A stretch of DNA of 6,483 nucleotides, taken from assembly GCA_014379065.1 (NCBI GenBank), contig JACMMM010000319.1, positions 1 through 6,483 of the forward strand, written 5' to 3'. Positions 1 through 5,999 of this stretch are shown here, piece after piece; within the stretch, counting starts at the first letter, position 1, and each line of letters begins with the position of its first letter. The position numbers were made by a program, and so were the translations under genes. A model generated the notes under the pieces. It was given only the letters and a program-made list of their open reading frames with translations. It searched no databases and was not told where the DNA came from. This DNA is from Saprospiraceae bacterium (lineage in GTDB: Bacteria; Bacteroidota; Bacteroidia; Chitinophagales; Saprospiraceae).

Positions 1-1
1 C

Positions 2-57
2 CGTTGACTTTTGACTGTTGACCATTTACCGTTGGCTTTTAACCATTTACCGTTGAA
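2..57 (-). repeat. Heptanucleotide tandem array, inverted arm (8 units)
   Basis: Eight contiguous 7-nt units run in strict phase from position 2: CGTTGAC, TTTTGAC, TGTTGAC, CATTTAC, CGTTGGC, TTTTAAC, CATTTAC, CGTTGAA. On the minus strand these read as GGTCAAN-type units, so this block is oriented opposite to the one at 84-167. The array may continue to the left beyond the window. No gene is supported here. The two blocks and the 26-nt spacer between them (58-83) fill the 155 bases before the first gene. Confidence 0.85.
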
Positions 58-83
58 TTGAAGTCTGCTAGCCTCAAGTCGAA

Positions 84-170
84 GGCCAAAAGCCAACGGT
101 CAATGGTCAATGGTCAACGGTCAAAAGTCAATGGTCAACGGTCAATAGTTAACGGTCAACGGTCAATAGT
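84..170 (+). repeat. Heptanucleotide tandem array, consensus (G/A)GTCAAN (12 units plus a partial)
   Basis: Twelve in-phase 7-nt units run from GGCCAAA at 84 to GGTCAAT at 161-167, followed by a truncated unit. Most units are GGTCAAT, GGTCAAC, GGTCAAA or AGTCAAT. The array overlaps the last codons of the minus-strand DUF2400 gene, whose TGA stop (156-158) is the TCA core of the unit at 154-160. In minus-strand reading almost every unit carries TGA, or TAA in the unit at 147-153. Because 7 is not a multiple of 3, stops recur in all three frames. A perfect 12-nt inverted match links 29-40 with 88-99. Confidence 0.88.
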
Positions 171-959
171 CCCCGTTTCCAAAACCCCCATCCCGAAGAG
201 CGCAAAATCGTACTTCACCGGATCGGCGGGGTCGAAGGTGCGGAGATGGTCGGTGAGCTCAAGTACTGATTGCCAATCGGTTTGTTTGCGCTGTAAGAGG
301 CCCAAATGGCGCGCTACTCGTTCCACATGTACGTCGAGCGGGATGAGCAATTGAGCCGGGCTTATTTTTTGCCAAACGCCAAAATCCACCCCCGCTTCAT
401 CTTTTCGGACCATCCAGCGGAGAAACATATTGAGCCGCTTGCAAGTGCTGCCCCGTGCGGGTGTAGCCACGTGCTTGCGCGTACGTTCTGGTGCATAAGG
501 ATGGTCAAAAAAAAGGTCGTGAAAACCCCGAAGCGCGTTTTCCACGGTCAAGTCGTCAGCACTAAGGTGTTGGGAAAAGGCCATTTCAAGCGAGGCGTTC
601 TTTTGATAGTAATTTTGAAAAAACTCCAAAAACCACAGCGTGTCGGTGGCTTGAAAAGTGCGGTGTTTGAACGACTCGAAATGCGCTCGGTCTTGCTCCA
701 AATGGTTGAGCATGAAATCGTGCGGTGCGTTGTCCATCAATTCAGCCAAACGGTTGGCGCTCTGGATGATGGTCTTGCGCTGCCCCCAGGCAAGGGTGGC
801 CGCCCAGAATGCCATGATCTCCCGGTCTTGCAATTTCGCAAAACGGTGCGGAATAGAGATCGGGTCCGCAGCGATGAAGTCGGGTCTGTTGTACCGGGCT
901 GCAGCCGCATCGAGCCTATCTTTTAGCGCAGCAGTATTCAAGTCTAATGGTTGTGGCAT
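156..959 (-). CDS. TIGR02757 / DUF2400 family protein
   Basis: Conserved protein of 267 aa, the usual size for this family, with no established biochemical role that I know of. Recognisable blocks are DPISIPHRF (about residues 32-40), the following FWAATLAWGQRKTII segment (51-65), MDNAPHDF (75-82), the CKRLNMFLRWMVRKD block (173-187), IPLDVHVERVARHLGL (206-221) and DPVKYDFALFGMGV near the C-terminus. No signal peptide or membrane segment is visible, so it is probably cytosolic. I start at ATG 957-959. An in-frame ATG at 999-1001 would add 14 residues that merely translate the heptamer repeat. The last residues, TIDR, and the TGA stop also lie in heptamer repeat, so the family-like part ends at about GVLETG. 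The gene lies downstream of the regulator gene on the same strand, separated by a 101-bp spacer filled by repeat. The segment around D209 resembles the VDTH strand of HhH-GPD glycosylases, but that is inference only. Confidence 0.88.
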   Translation of the reverse strand: MPQPLDLNTAALKDRLDAAAARYNRPDFIAADPISIPHRFAKLQDREIMAFWAATLAWGQRKTIIQSANRLAELMDNAPHDFMLNHLEQDRAHFESFKHRTFQATDTLWFLEFFQNYYQKNASLEMAFSQHLSADDLTVENALRGFHDLFFDHPYAPERTRKHVATPARGSTCKRLNMFLRWMVRKDEAGVDFGVWQKISPAQLLIPLDVHVERVARHLGLLQRKQTDWQSVLELTDHLRTFDPADPVKYDFALFGMGVLETGTIDR

Positions 960-967
960 CACAGGAA

Positions 968-1058
968 AGTCAAAGGTCAATAGCCAAAGATCAATAGTCA
1001 ACGGTCAACAGTCAAAGGTCAATAGCCAAAAGTCAACAGTCAAAGGTCACCCGTCAAC
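968..1058 (+). repeat. Heptanucleotide tandem array, consensus (A/G)GTCAAN (13 units)
   Basis: Thirteen in-phase units run AGTCAAA, GGTCAAT, AGCCAAA, GATCAAT, AGTCAAC, GGTCAAC, AGTCAAA, GGTCAAT, AGCCAAA, AGTCAAC, AGTCAAA, GGTCACC, CGTCAAC. The orientation matches the block at 84-167. It fills nearly the whole 101-bp spacer between the two minus-strand genes. A degenerate fourteenth unit, AATCATT (1059-1065), contains the stop of the upstream regulator gene at its TCA core. The first three units (968-988) recur exactly at 1010-1030. Confidence 0.9.
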
Positions 1059-1060
1059 AA

Positions 1061-2080
1061 TCATTGATTCTCTTCGATATGCAACAAAATGCGCTGTCGC
1101 CTGCGCTCCACCTTTTGGGTGATTTCGCGAAAAAACCAATCGCGGTTTTTGTCCGCTGCATGGCTGAGTGGCGTAGATTTTGCCGTGATGCTGTCAAAGA
1201 AATTTTGCGTGTAATCGCACAGTCGAGCGTCTGTACTTTTCAAAAAATTGGGCGTACAGTACCCCGTATAAGCCATTCGGCCTACATCTGAGGTGATGAG
1301 CGCGGCGATGTTGGCGTACACCATTTCATTATAAAACAGGTTGAATGGACTATGCCCGCTTCCAGGGCTTTCGCCGATGTTGAACTTGAGCCCTGCACTG
1401 GTCATGGCCTTCATGTGAGTAATCCAATCTTGCAGCCGGTCAATGAGCACAATCGCATCGCGAGCATCGCAGAAACCCCCAGCGTACACATGGTACTCGA
1501 TTTGAGCCAGGGAGTTGTCCATTATTTGAGTCGTCCAGAGTTCCGTGCCGGGCAGCCTGAGGTAGTGATTGAGGGTAGACTGACTCTCGCGGATGACGGG
1601 TTGGTTAATGATGTCGAACGAAAATTGACGGTCGCGCAGCCATTCCAGGTTCCAGGTGGTGCGGCCCCAGAGGTACAATTTAAAAGCAATGAGTTCGGGG
1701 AAGAGGCAATAAGTGAACAACGGCAATTCAGACGAAGTATAAAAAAGGTGTGCGTTGGGCATCTTGTTGATCCGCTCAAGGTCGCCATTCAACGAAGAAA
1801 AATAATCGGAAAAACTGCTGATTTTCCGCGAGAAAGCATTGAAGTCGAACACCACATTGTCGCTTTGCCCAATCACCAAAGTATCGAGCGATATTCGGTA
1901 ATGTCGGGACAACAATCCCAATTCCTCCGGCAAAAGGGGCGTATCACCCCGTAGTCGTCGGTAGATCGGATCTTTTGCGAGGTTGAGCAAATGGCACAGT
2001 TCATCCACAGCATCTGCCCGGCGCGCAAACCGACCGAGTATCATCTCGAAGACCTGGTCTTGTAAAGTAGCTTGAAGCAT
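1061..2080 (-). CDS. Helix-turn-helix transcriptional regulator, Bacteroidota type
   Basis: Protein of 339 aa. Residues about 20-70 look like a lambda-repressor/BetR-style helix-turn-helix: DELCHLLNLAKDPIYRRLRG is followed by a second half (EELGLLSRHYRISLDTLVI) typical of small XRE-like domains. The remaining 270 residues contain many aromatic residues and show no transmembrane or catalytic signature that I recognise, so they may sense a signal or form the oligomer. Proteins of this layout are familiar in Saprospiria and relatives as uncharacterised DNA-binding proteins; no target is known to me. The start is ATG 2078-2080, since the helix-turn-helix needs the N-terminus and the ORF has no better start. 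The gene is divergent from carA across a 148-bp spacer, a common arrangement for a regulator that controls itself or its neighbour. Its TGA stop falls inside a degenerate heptamer repeat unit. Confidence 0.75.
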   Translation of the reverse strand: MLQATLQDQVFEMILGRFARRADAVDELCHLLNLAKDPIYRRLRGDTPLLPEELGLLSRHYRISLDTLVIGQSDNVVFDFNAFSRKISSFSDYFSSLNGDLERINKMPNAHLFYTSSELPLFTYCLFPELIAFKLYLWGRTTWNLEWLRDRQFSFDIINQPVIRESQSTLNHYLRLPGTELWTTQIMDNSLAQIEYHVYAGGFCDARDAIVLIDRLQDWITHMKAMTSAGLKFNIGESPGSGHSPFNLFYNEMVYANIAALITSDVGRMAYTGYCTPNFLKSTDARLCDYTQNFFDSITAKSTPLSHAADKNRDWFFREITQKVERRRQRILLHIEENQ

Positions 2081-2112
2081 AAGCGGCGATAAGAAATGGT
2101 GGGCTAATCGAA

Positions 2113-2135
2113 TTTGGACAGTTTGGACGCTTGGG
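2113..2135. promoter_or_regulatory. Phased TTTGGAC direct repeats in the divergent spacer
   Basis: Within the spacer between the regulator gene and carA, TTTGGAC occurs at 2113-2119 and again at 2122-2128, a 9-nt period, followed by a weaker TTGGG at 2131-2135. Tandem half-sites next to a helix-turn-helix gene could be an operator, but the spacing (just under one helical turn) and short length make this tentative. Confidence 0.2.
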
Positions 2136-2203
2136 TTTTAGCGAAGGAAAAGTAGGTCTTTTTTGAAAATAGCCCGCCAAATAAAAAATCCGCGTTTTTC
2201 CCC

Positions 2204-2211
2204 GACCTTTG
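2204..2211 (+). promoter_or_regulatory. Possible Bacteroidota -7 promoter element for carA
   Basis: GACCTTTG followed by CGCCCC resembles the Bacteroidota sigma-factor -7 element TANNTTTG, seven of eight positions if N is free. It lies 17 bases before the carA ATG, giving a short leader as is common in this phylum. No TTTG is found at the expected -33 spacing (about 2181-2184 reads ATAA), which lowers confidence. Confidence 0.35.
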
Positions 2212-2228
2212 CGCCCCAAATTGCATCC

Positions 2229-3311
2229 ATGACAAAAGCGCTCCTTTTACTCGAAGACGGCACCCTCTTTCAGGGCAAAGCCGCCGGAAAAATTGGCACC
2301 ACCACCGGCGAAATCTGTTTCAACACAGGCATGACGGGCTATCAGGAAATTTTTACCGACCCTTCCTACACGGGGCAAATTCTGGTAGCCACCAACGTTC
2401 ACATTGGCAACTACGGCATTCACGATCAAGAAGTAGAAAGCGACAGCATTAAAATCGCTGGTTTCGTGTGCCGCAACTTCAACGTGCCCTTTAGCCGGAT
2501 CAACGCCCACCGCAGTATTCAGGATTATTTTGAGCAAGAAGGCCTTGTCGCCATTCACGACCTTGATACCCGCGCCCTTGTGCAGCATATTCGCCAAAGT
2601 GGCGCCATGAACTGCATCATTTCTTCCGAGATTGAAGATTTGGATGAGTTGAAGCGCCTTCTCGCTGCTACACCCGGCATGGCTGGTCTCGAACTTTCGA
2701 GCACTGTGAGCACCCGCGAGCCTTATTTCATCGGCAATCCAGAAGCGAAACACCGCGTGGCTGTGATGGATTATGGGGTAAAAAAGAACATCCTTCGTTG
2801 CTTTGACCAGCGCGATTGTTACCTCCAAGTTTTCCCTGCCAAAACAGATTTTGAAACCGTAAAATTCTGGAAACCAACCGGCTATTTCCTATCCAATGGA
2901 CCCGGCGATCCGGCTTCCATGCCTTACGCGGTCGACACGGTCAAAAAAATGCTTGAAGATGGGAAGCCGCTTTTTGGTATTTGCCTGGGCCAGCAATTGC
3001 TTGCATTGGCTGCCGGACTTCCTACTTACAAACTCCACCACGGACACCGCGGCCTCAATCACCCGGTCAAAAATCTCCTCAGCGGACTTAGCGAAATCAC
3101 CAGCCAAAACCACGGCTTTGGGGTAGTGGAACAAGCCGTGTATGACTCGCCCAGCCTCGTCGAAGCCACACATATCAACCTGAACGACAACACGATAGAA
3201 GGTATCCGGCTTAAAAACCGCCCCGCTTTTAGTGTGCAATACCACCCGGAAGCGAGCCCAGGCCCTCATGATGCGCGGTATCTTTTTGACGAGTTTGTGG
3301 GGATGATGTAA
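2229..3311 (+). CDS. carA: Carbamoyl-phosphate synthase small (glutaminase) subunit
   Basis: The glutaminase subunit of carbamoyl-phosphate synthetase hydrolyses glutamine and passes ammonia to CarB, supplying carbamoyl phosphate for pyrimidine and arginine synthesis in the cytosol. The 360-aa product matches the family length. The N-terminal domain shows LEDGTLFQGKAAG and the TGEICFNTGMTGYQEIFTDP block (roughly residues 8-45), then HIGNYG. The C-terminal class I amidotransferase domain has SNGPGDP, the nucleophile C252 in GICLGQQ, and H339 and E341 in YHPEASPGPHD, so the Cys-His-Glu triad is complete. I choose ATG 2229-2231. An in-frame TTG at 2163 would add 22 residues that do not look like the family and would read through the probable promoter. 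It ends in TAA 10 bp before ppc, suggesting co-transcription. carB is not in the window. TAA clearly acts as a stop at its end. Confidence 0.97.
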   Translation: MTKALLLLEDGTLFQGKAAGKIGTTTGEICFNTGMTGYQEIFTDPSYTGQILVATNVHIGNYGIHDQEVESDSIKIAGFVCRNFNVPFSRINAHRSIQDYFEQEGLVAIHDLDTRALVQHIRQSGAMNCIISSEIEDLDELKRLLAATPGMAGLELSSTVSTREPYFIGNPEAKHRVAVMDYGVKKNILRCFDQRDCYLQVFPAKTDFETVKFWKPTGYFLSNGPGDPASMPYAVDTVKKMLEDGKPLFGICLGQQLLALAAGLPTYKLHHGHRGLNHPVKNLLSGLSEITSQNHGFGVVEQAVYDSPSLVEATHINLNDNTIEGIRLKNRPAFSVQYHPEASPGPHDARYLFDEFVGMM

Positions 3312-3321
3312 ATACTAATGT

Positions 3322-4371
3322 ATGATGAAATTCAACTCCCCCGCCGCGCTGCCTTACCACACGTACAACAGCCTGTTTTTGAGCCTTCCCTTCAATGAAA
3401 TTGCAGAGACCGGAACGCTCTTGGCGTTGTTTGCCCAGCATTGCGAAGCAGGATACAAAGCAGGCAAAAGCCCACAGGAACTTGTAGAGTCTTTCTGGAA
3501 CGAATATGCGGCTGATTTGGACGATAATGCCCGACACCATTTGCTGCGTTATTTTATCCAATATATTGAGCGTCAGGTGGTTTTGTTTGATTCGGTGGAA
3601 GATTCGCTCTTCGAGCAAACCCACGATATGAACGGTCCTGGCTCGATGAAATACCTGATTACCAGCCACGACTCGGAGGTAGTGCGAGCAGCACTGTTAG
3701 AAAAAATCCGCCATTTCAGCATGCGCCTTGTGCTCACGGCCCACCCCACCCAGTTTTACCCTGGAAAAGTGCTCGGCATCATTAATGACCTGGGCAAAGA
3801 AATCCACGATCACCAGCTGGAAAACATTCGGCTGCTGCTCATGCAACTGGGCAGGACGACCCTCGTGAACCGCGAAAAACCCACGCCTTATGAAGAAGCG
3901 CTGAGTCTGGGTTGGTATATGGAACACGTGTTTTACCATACCCTCCCCGATGTTTTGTACAGGATGCTGCGCGAATTGGATCAAGATGTCACCACGTTTG
4001 AAAATCCGCGCCTGCTAGCCCTCGGTTTTTGGCCTGGCGGCGACCGCGACGGCAACCCTTTTGTCACCGCCGATACCACCCGCCTCGTGGCCGACCGCCT
4101 GCGAGATGCCGTGCTGCGCGGTTATTATCGCGACATCAAACAACTGAAACGCCGCCTGACTTTCCGGGGGGTGGAGGAGATCATCGCGAAAGCTGAGGAA
4201 AAAATTTACAACACGCTTTATAATCCTGAAAAAAAAGATGGCTATACCCGGTGCCAGGATTTGTTGGATGAACTAATGCTTGCCCGCACCAAACTCATTG
4301 CAGACCATAAGGCGCATTTTCAGGAAGAATTGGATCGTTTAAACCGGAAAATAAGGGTGTTCGGCATTTAA
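3322..4371 (+). CDS. ppc: PPC N-terminal fragment (349 aa, ends at premature TAA)
   Basis: This is what would be made if the internal TAA is respected. It carries the LVLTAHPTQ motif with catalytic H141 and the GFWPGGDRDGNPFVT signature (235-249), then stops after RKIRVFGI. It lacks every metal-binding residue and the PEP-binding arginines, so it should not be active alone. The stop context is ATT TAA TTT; TAAT is a strong termination context in E. coli, which argues against efficient readthrough. Confidence 0.7.
   Translation: MMKFNSPAALPYHTYNSLFLSLPFNEIAETGTLLALFAQHCEAGYKAGKSPQELVESFWNEYAADLDDNARHHLLRYFIQYIERQVVLFDSVEDSLFEQTHDMNGPGSMKYLITSHDSEVVRAALLEKIRHFSMRLVLTAHPTQFYPGKVLGIINDLGKEIHDHQLENIRLLLMQLGRTTLVNREKPTPYEEALSLGWYMEHVFYHTLPDVLYRMLRELDQDVTTFENPRLLALGFWPGGDRDGNPFVTADTTRLVADRLRDAVLRGYYRDIKQLKRRLTFRGVEEIIAKAEEKIYNTLYNPEKKDGYTRCQDLLDELMLARTKLIADHKAHFQEELDRLNRKIRVFGI
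4369..4371 (+). other. In-frame TAA within the ppc active-site block
   Basis: The codon lies seven residues before the arginine equivalent to E. coli R396. The adjacent codons still encode the conserved block, so nothing is inserted or deleted. If the ancestral codon was CAA (Gln) or TAC/TAT (Tyr), one base change explains it; if it was His, two are needed. TAA terminates carA normally just upstream, so a reassigned code is unlikely. Confidence 0.9.
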
Positions 4372-4416
4372 TTTGCCAGTCTGGATTTCCGACAGGACAG
4401 CCGAAAACACGGTGAA

Positions 4417-5883
4417 GTGTGGCAGGCCATCATGGAGAACTGGCACGAAAAACCCCATGGCTACAACGCCGACGAATTCTTGCAAGGAGACGAGAGCACT
4501 AAAATTAACCGCCTCCTTAGCACACAACACTACCTAGACGAGAACGATTTTTCCGACGCTTTTGTCAAGGAAACCATTCGCTCCTTTTCCGCCATTCGTG
4601 ACATTCAGCAAAAAAACGGCGAACTCGGCAGCCATCGCTATATCATTTCCAACTGCCAGAGTGCGCTCAATGTCGCCGAAGTGCTGGCCTTGGCCAACTT
4701 GATCTGGCAAGAAAGCCCTTCCCTCGACATTGTGCCGCTGTTTGAAACCATTGATGACCTTGCCCATTGCGGCGACATCATGCGACAACTTTATACTAAC
4801 CAACACTACGCGGCCCACCTCGCCAGCCGCAACCAGACGCAGCACATCATGCTCGGCTTTTCCGACGGCACCAAGGACGGTGGCTACCTCCGTGCTAACT
4901 GGAGCATCTACCGGGCTAAAGAAGAACTCACCCGTGTCAGCCGCGAACTTGGCATCACCGTCATTTTCTTCGACGGGCGCGGCGGGCCTCCCGGTCGGGG
5001 CGGCGGCAACAACGCCAGTTACTACGCGGCGCACGGCCAAGACATTGAAAATCAATCAATTCAAGTCACCATTCAGGGGCAAACCGTGAGCAGCACTTAC
5101 GGAACCATTGCTGCCGCTACTTTCAACATTGAACGCTTGCTGAGTGCCGGGCTGGAAAATCATTTAGACCGCAGTCACTCCCGCGACTTGAGTCAGGAAG
5201 ACCGACTCTTGCTCGACGAACTCGCTGACGCCGCCTATGAGTCCTATTTGAAATTGAAATATCACCCCAATTTTGTCCCCTATTTAGAAAAAATGACCCC
5301 GCTGAAATGGTACGGCGATAGCAATATCGCCAGCCGCCCCACCAAACGCAGTGGCGATGGCGGGATGAAATTTGAAGACCTGCGGGCCATCCCGTTCGTA
5401 GGCGCCTGGGCGCAAATGAAGCAAAACGTACCGGGTTATTACGGCCTCGGCAGCGCGATGGAGGCTTTTTTGAAAAGTCGAGGGAACGAAATGCGACGCC
5501 TTTACCAGCATTCTTTGTTTTTCCGCACCCTGCTCGAAAATTCGATGCAATCACTCTCCAAATCCAATTTCGACGTGACGCGCTACATCGGCGAAGATTC
5601 ACAGTTCGGGGAATTTTGGCACATGCTTTACGATGAATATGAACGCACTTTGGCGAGCCTGAAAGAAATTTCAGGCAAGGGCGACTTGCTTGCGGAGAAC
5701 ATTGCATCGAAGAACAGTATCAGCTTGCGGGAAGAAATCGTGTTGCCGCTCATTACGATTCAACAGTTTGGATTGCAGAAAATTCAGGCAGAAAATTTGA
5801 GTGCAGAAGCCCACGAGATGTACCGCAATTTGGTGTTGCGGGCCATGTTTGGGATCATCAATGCGGCGCGGAATGCGGCGTGA
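4417..5883 (+). CDS. ppc: PPC C-terminal fragment (488 aa from GTG)
   Basis: This piece is in the same frame as the N-terminal fragment. The first possible start after the stop is GTG at 4417, with the first ATG at 4432; neither has a visible ribosome-binding sequence. It contains PLFETIDDL (metal ligand E475 in full-length numbering), LGFSDGTKDGG (D515, K518), the glycine-rich loop FFDGRGGPPGRGGG (R553, R559), IASRPTKR and LRAIPF (R688), and the native C-terminus. A protein started here would miss residues 351-365, including R357 of the RQDSR motif. It therefore could not simply complement the N-terminal piece. Confidence 0.6.
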   Translation: MWQAIMENWHEKPHGYNADEFLQGDESTKINRLLSTQHYLDENDFSDAFVKETIRSFSAIRDIQQKNGELGSHRYIISNCQSALNVAEVLALANLIWQESPSLDIVPLFETIDDLAHCGDIMRQLYTNQHYAAHLASRNQTQHIMLGFSDGTKDGGYLRANWSIYRAKEELTRVSRELGITVIFFDGRGGPPGRGGGNNASYYAAHGQDIENQSIQVTIQGQTVSSTYGTIAAATFNIERLLSAGLENHLDRSHSRDLSQEDRLLLDELADAAYESYLKLKYHPNFVPYLEKMTPLKWYGDSNIASRPTKRSGDGGMKFEDLRAIPFVGAWAQMKQNVPGYYGLGSAMEAFLKSRGNEMRRLYQHSLFFRTLLENSMQSLSKSNFDVTRYIGEDSQFGEFWHMLYDEYERTLASLKEISGKGDLLAENIASKNSISLREEIVLPLITIQQFGLQKIQAENLSAEAHEMYRNLVLRAMFGIINAARNAA

Positions 5884-5907
5884 TTAAACATCCATCCCAT
5901 TTATTTT

Positions 5908-5987
5908 TAGCCACGAATTGCACTAATTTACACTAAAATCAAGTGAAACTATGTCTGATTCGTGGAAATTCGTGTAATTCGTGGCTA
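5908..5987. repeat. Long imperfect inverted repeat (dispersed-element type)
   Basis: The left arm (5908-5940) begins TAGCCACGAATT and the right arm (5957-5987) ends AATTCGTGGCTA, with a 16-nt loop between them. The arms pair over about 31 positions with a few mismatches and a 2-nt bulge. Each arm is itself built from roughly 9-10-nt units related to CCACGAATT / ACACGAATT. It starts 24 bases after the ppc stop. No T-run follows either arm, so it is not a textbook intrinsic terminator, but it could block or protect the ppc transcript end. Similar CACGAATT sequences recur between genes in many genomes, from memory. Confidence 0.8.
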
Positions 5988-5999
5988 CCATTCATAAAC

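Larger units (their letters stand above)
3322..5883 (+). pseudogene. ppc: Phosphoenolpyruvate carboxylase, interrupted by an in-frame TAA
   Basis: PPC converts phosphoenolpyruvate and bicarbonate to oxaloacetate, refilling the TCA cycle and feeding aspartate synthesis. Read through one stop, the locus gives an 853-codon protein close to full family length. Catalytic residues (E. coli equivalents from memory) are H141 (H138), R357 (R396), E475 (E506), D515 (D543), K518 (K546), R553 and R559 (R581, R587) and R688 (R713). The C-terminus RNAA parallels the conserved RNTG. The only lesion is TAA at 4369-4371, codon 350: the frame is unchanged on both sides and the conserved segment RVFGI-stop-FASLDFRQDSR continues across it. 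That fits a nonsense mutation or base-calling error better than an indel. No other stop or frameshift is present, so decay, if real, is recent. The gene follows carA by 10 bp. The start could be either of two adjacent ATGs, 3322 or 3325. Confidence 0.88.

Noticed and set aside
58..354. Plus-strand ORF whose start encodes a heptapeptide repeat of the type NGQRSxV
   Set aside because: It is the heptamer DNA array translated, then the antisense of the DUF2400 gene. It has no family resemblance.
960..1001. N-terminal extension of the DUF2400 protein by 14 residues
   Set aside because: These codons are repeat sequence; the family-like sequence begins after the ATG at 957-959.
84..1058. Heptamer arrays as a CRISPR array
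   Set aside because: Units are only 7 nt, contiguous and without spacers.
1352..1954. Plus-strand ORF opposite the regulator gene
   Set aside because: It lies entirely antisense to the helix-turn-helix gene and shows no recognisable motif; the minus-strand frame is the better gene.
2163..2228. TTG start adding 22 residues to CarA
   Set aside because: The extension is not family-like and overlaps the likely promoter; ATG 2229 gives the normal N-terminus.
2247..2828. Long minus-strand ORFs antisense to carA and ppc (also 2889-3269, 4534-5055, 5123-5707)
   Set aside because: They are shadow frames opposite clearly coding DNA; their translations show no recognisable domains.
4369..4371. Stop reassignment, selenocysteine or pyrrolysine insertion
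   Set aside because: The codon is TAA, not TGA or TAG, and TAA ends carA at the expected family C-terminus, so the standard meaning holds here.
4360..4420. Frameshift in ppc
   Set aside because: Both halves are in the same frame and the conserved segment is unbroken apart from the TAA, so no indel is needed.
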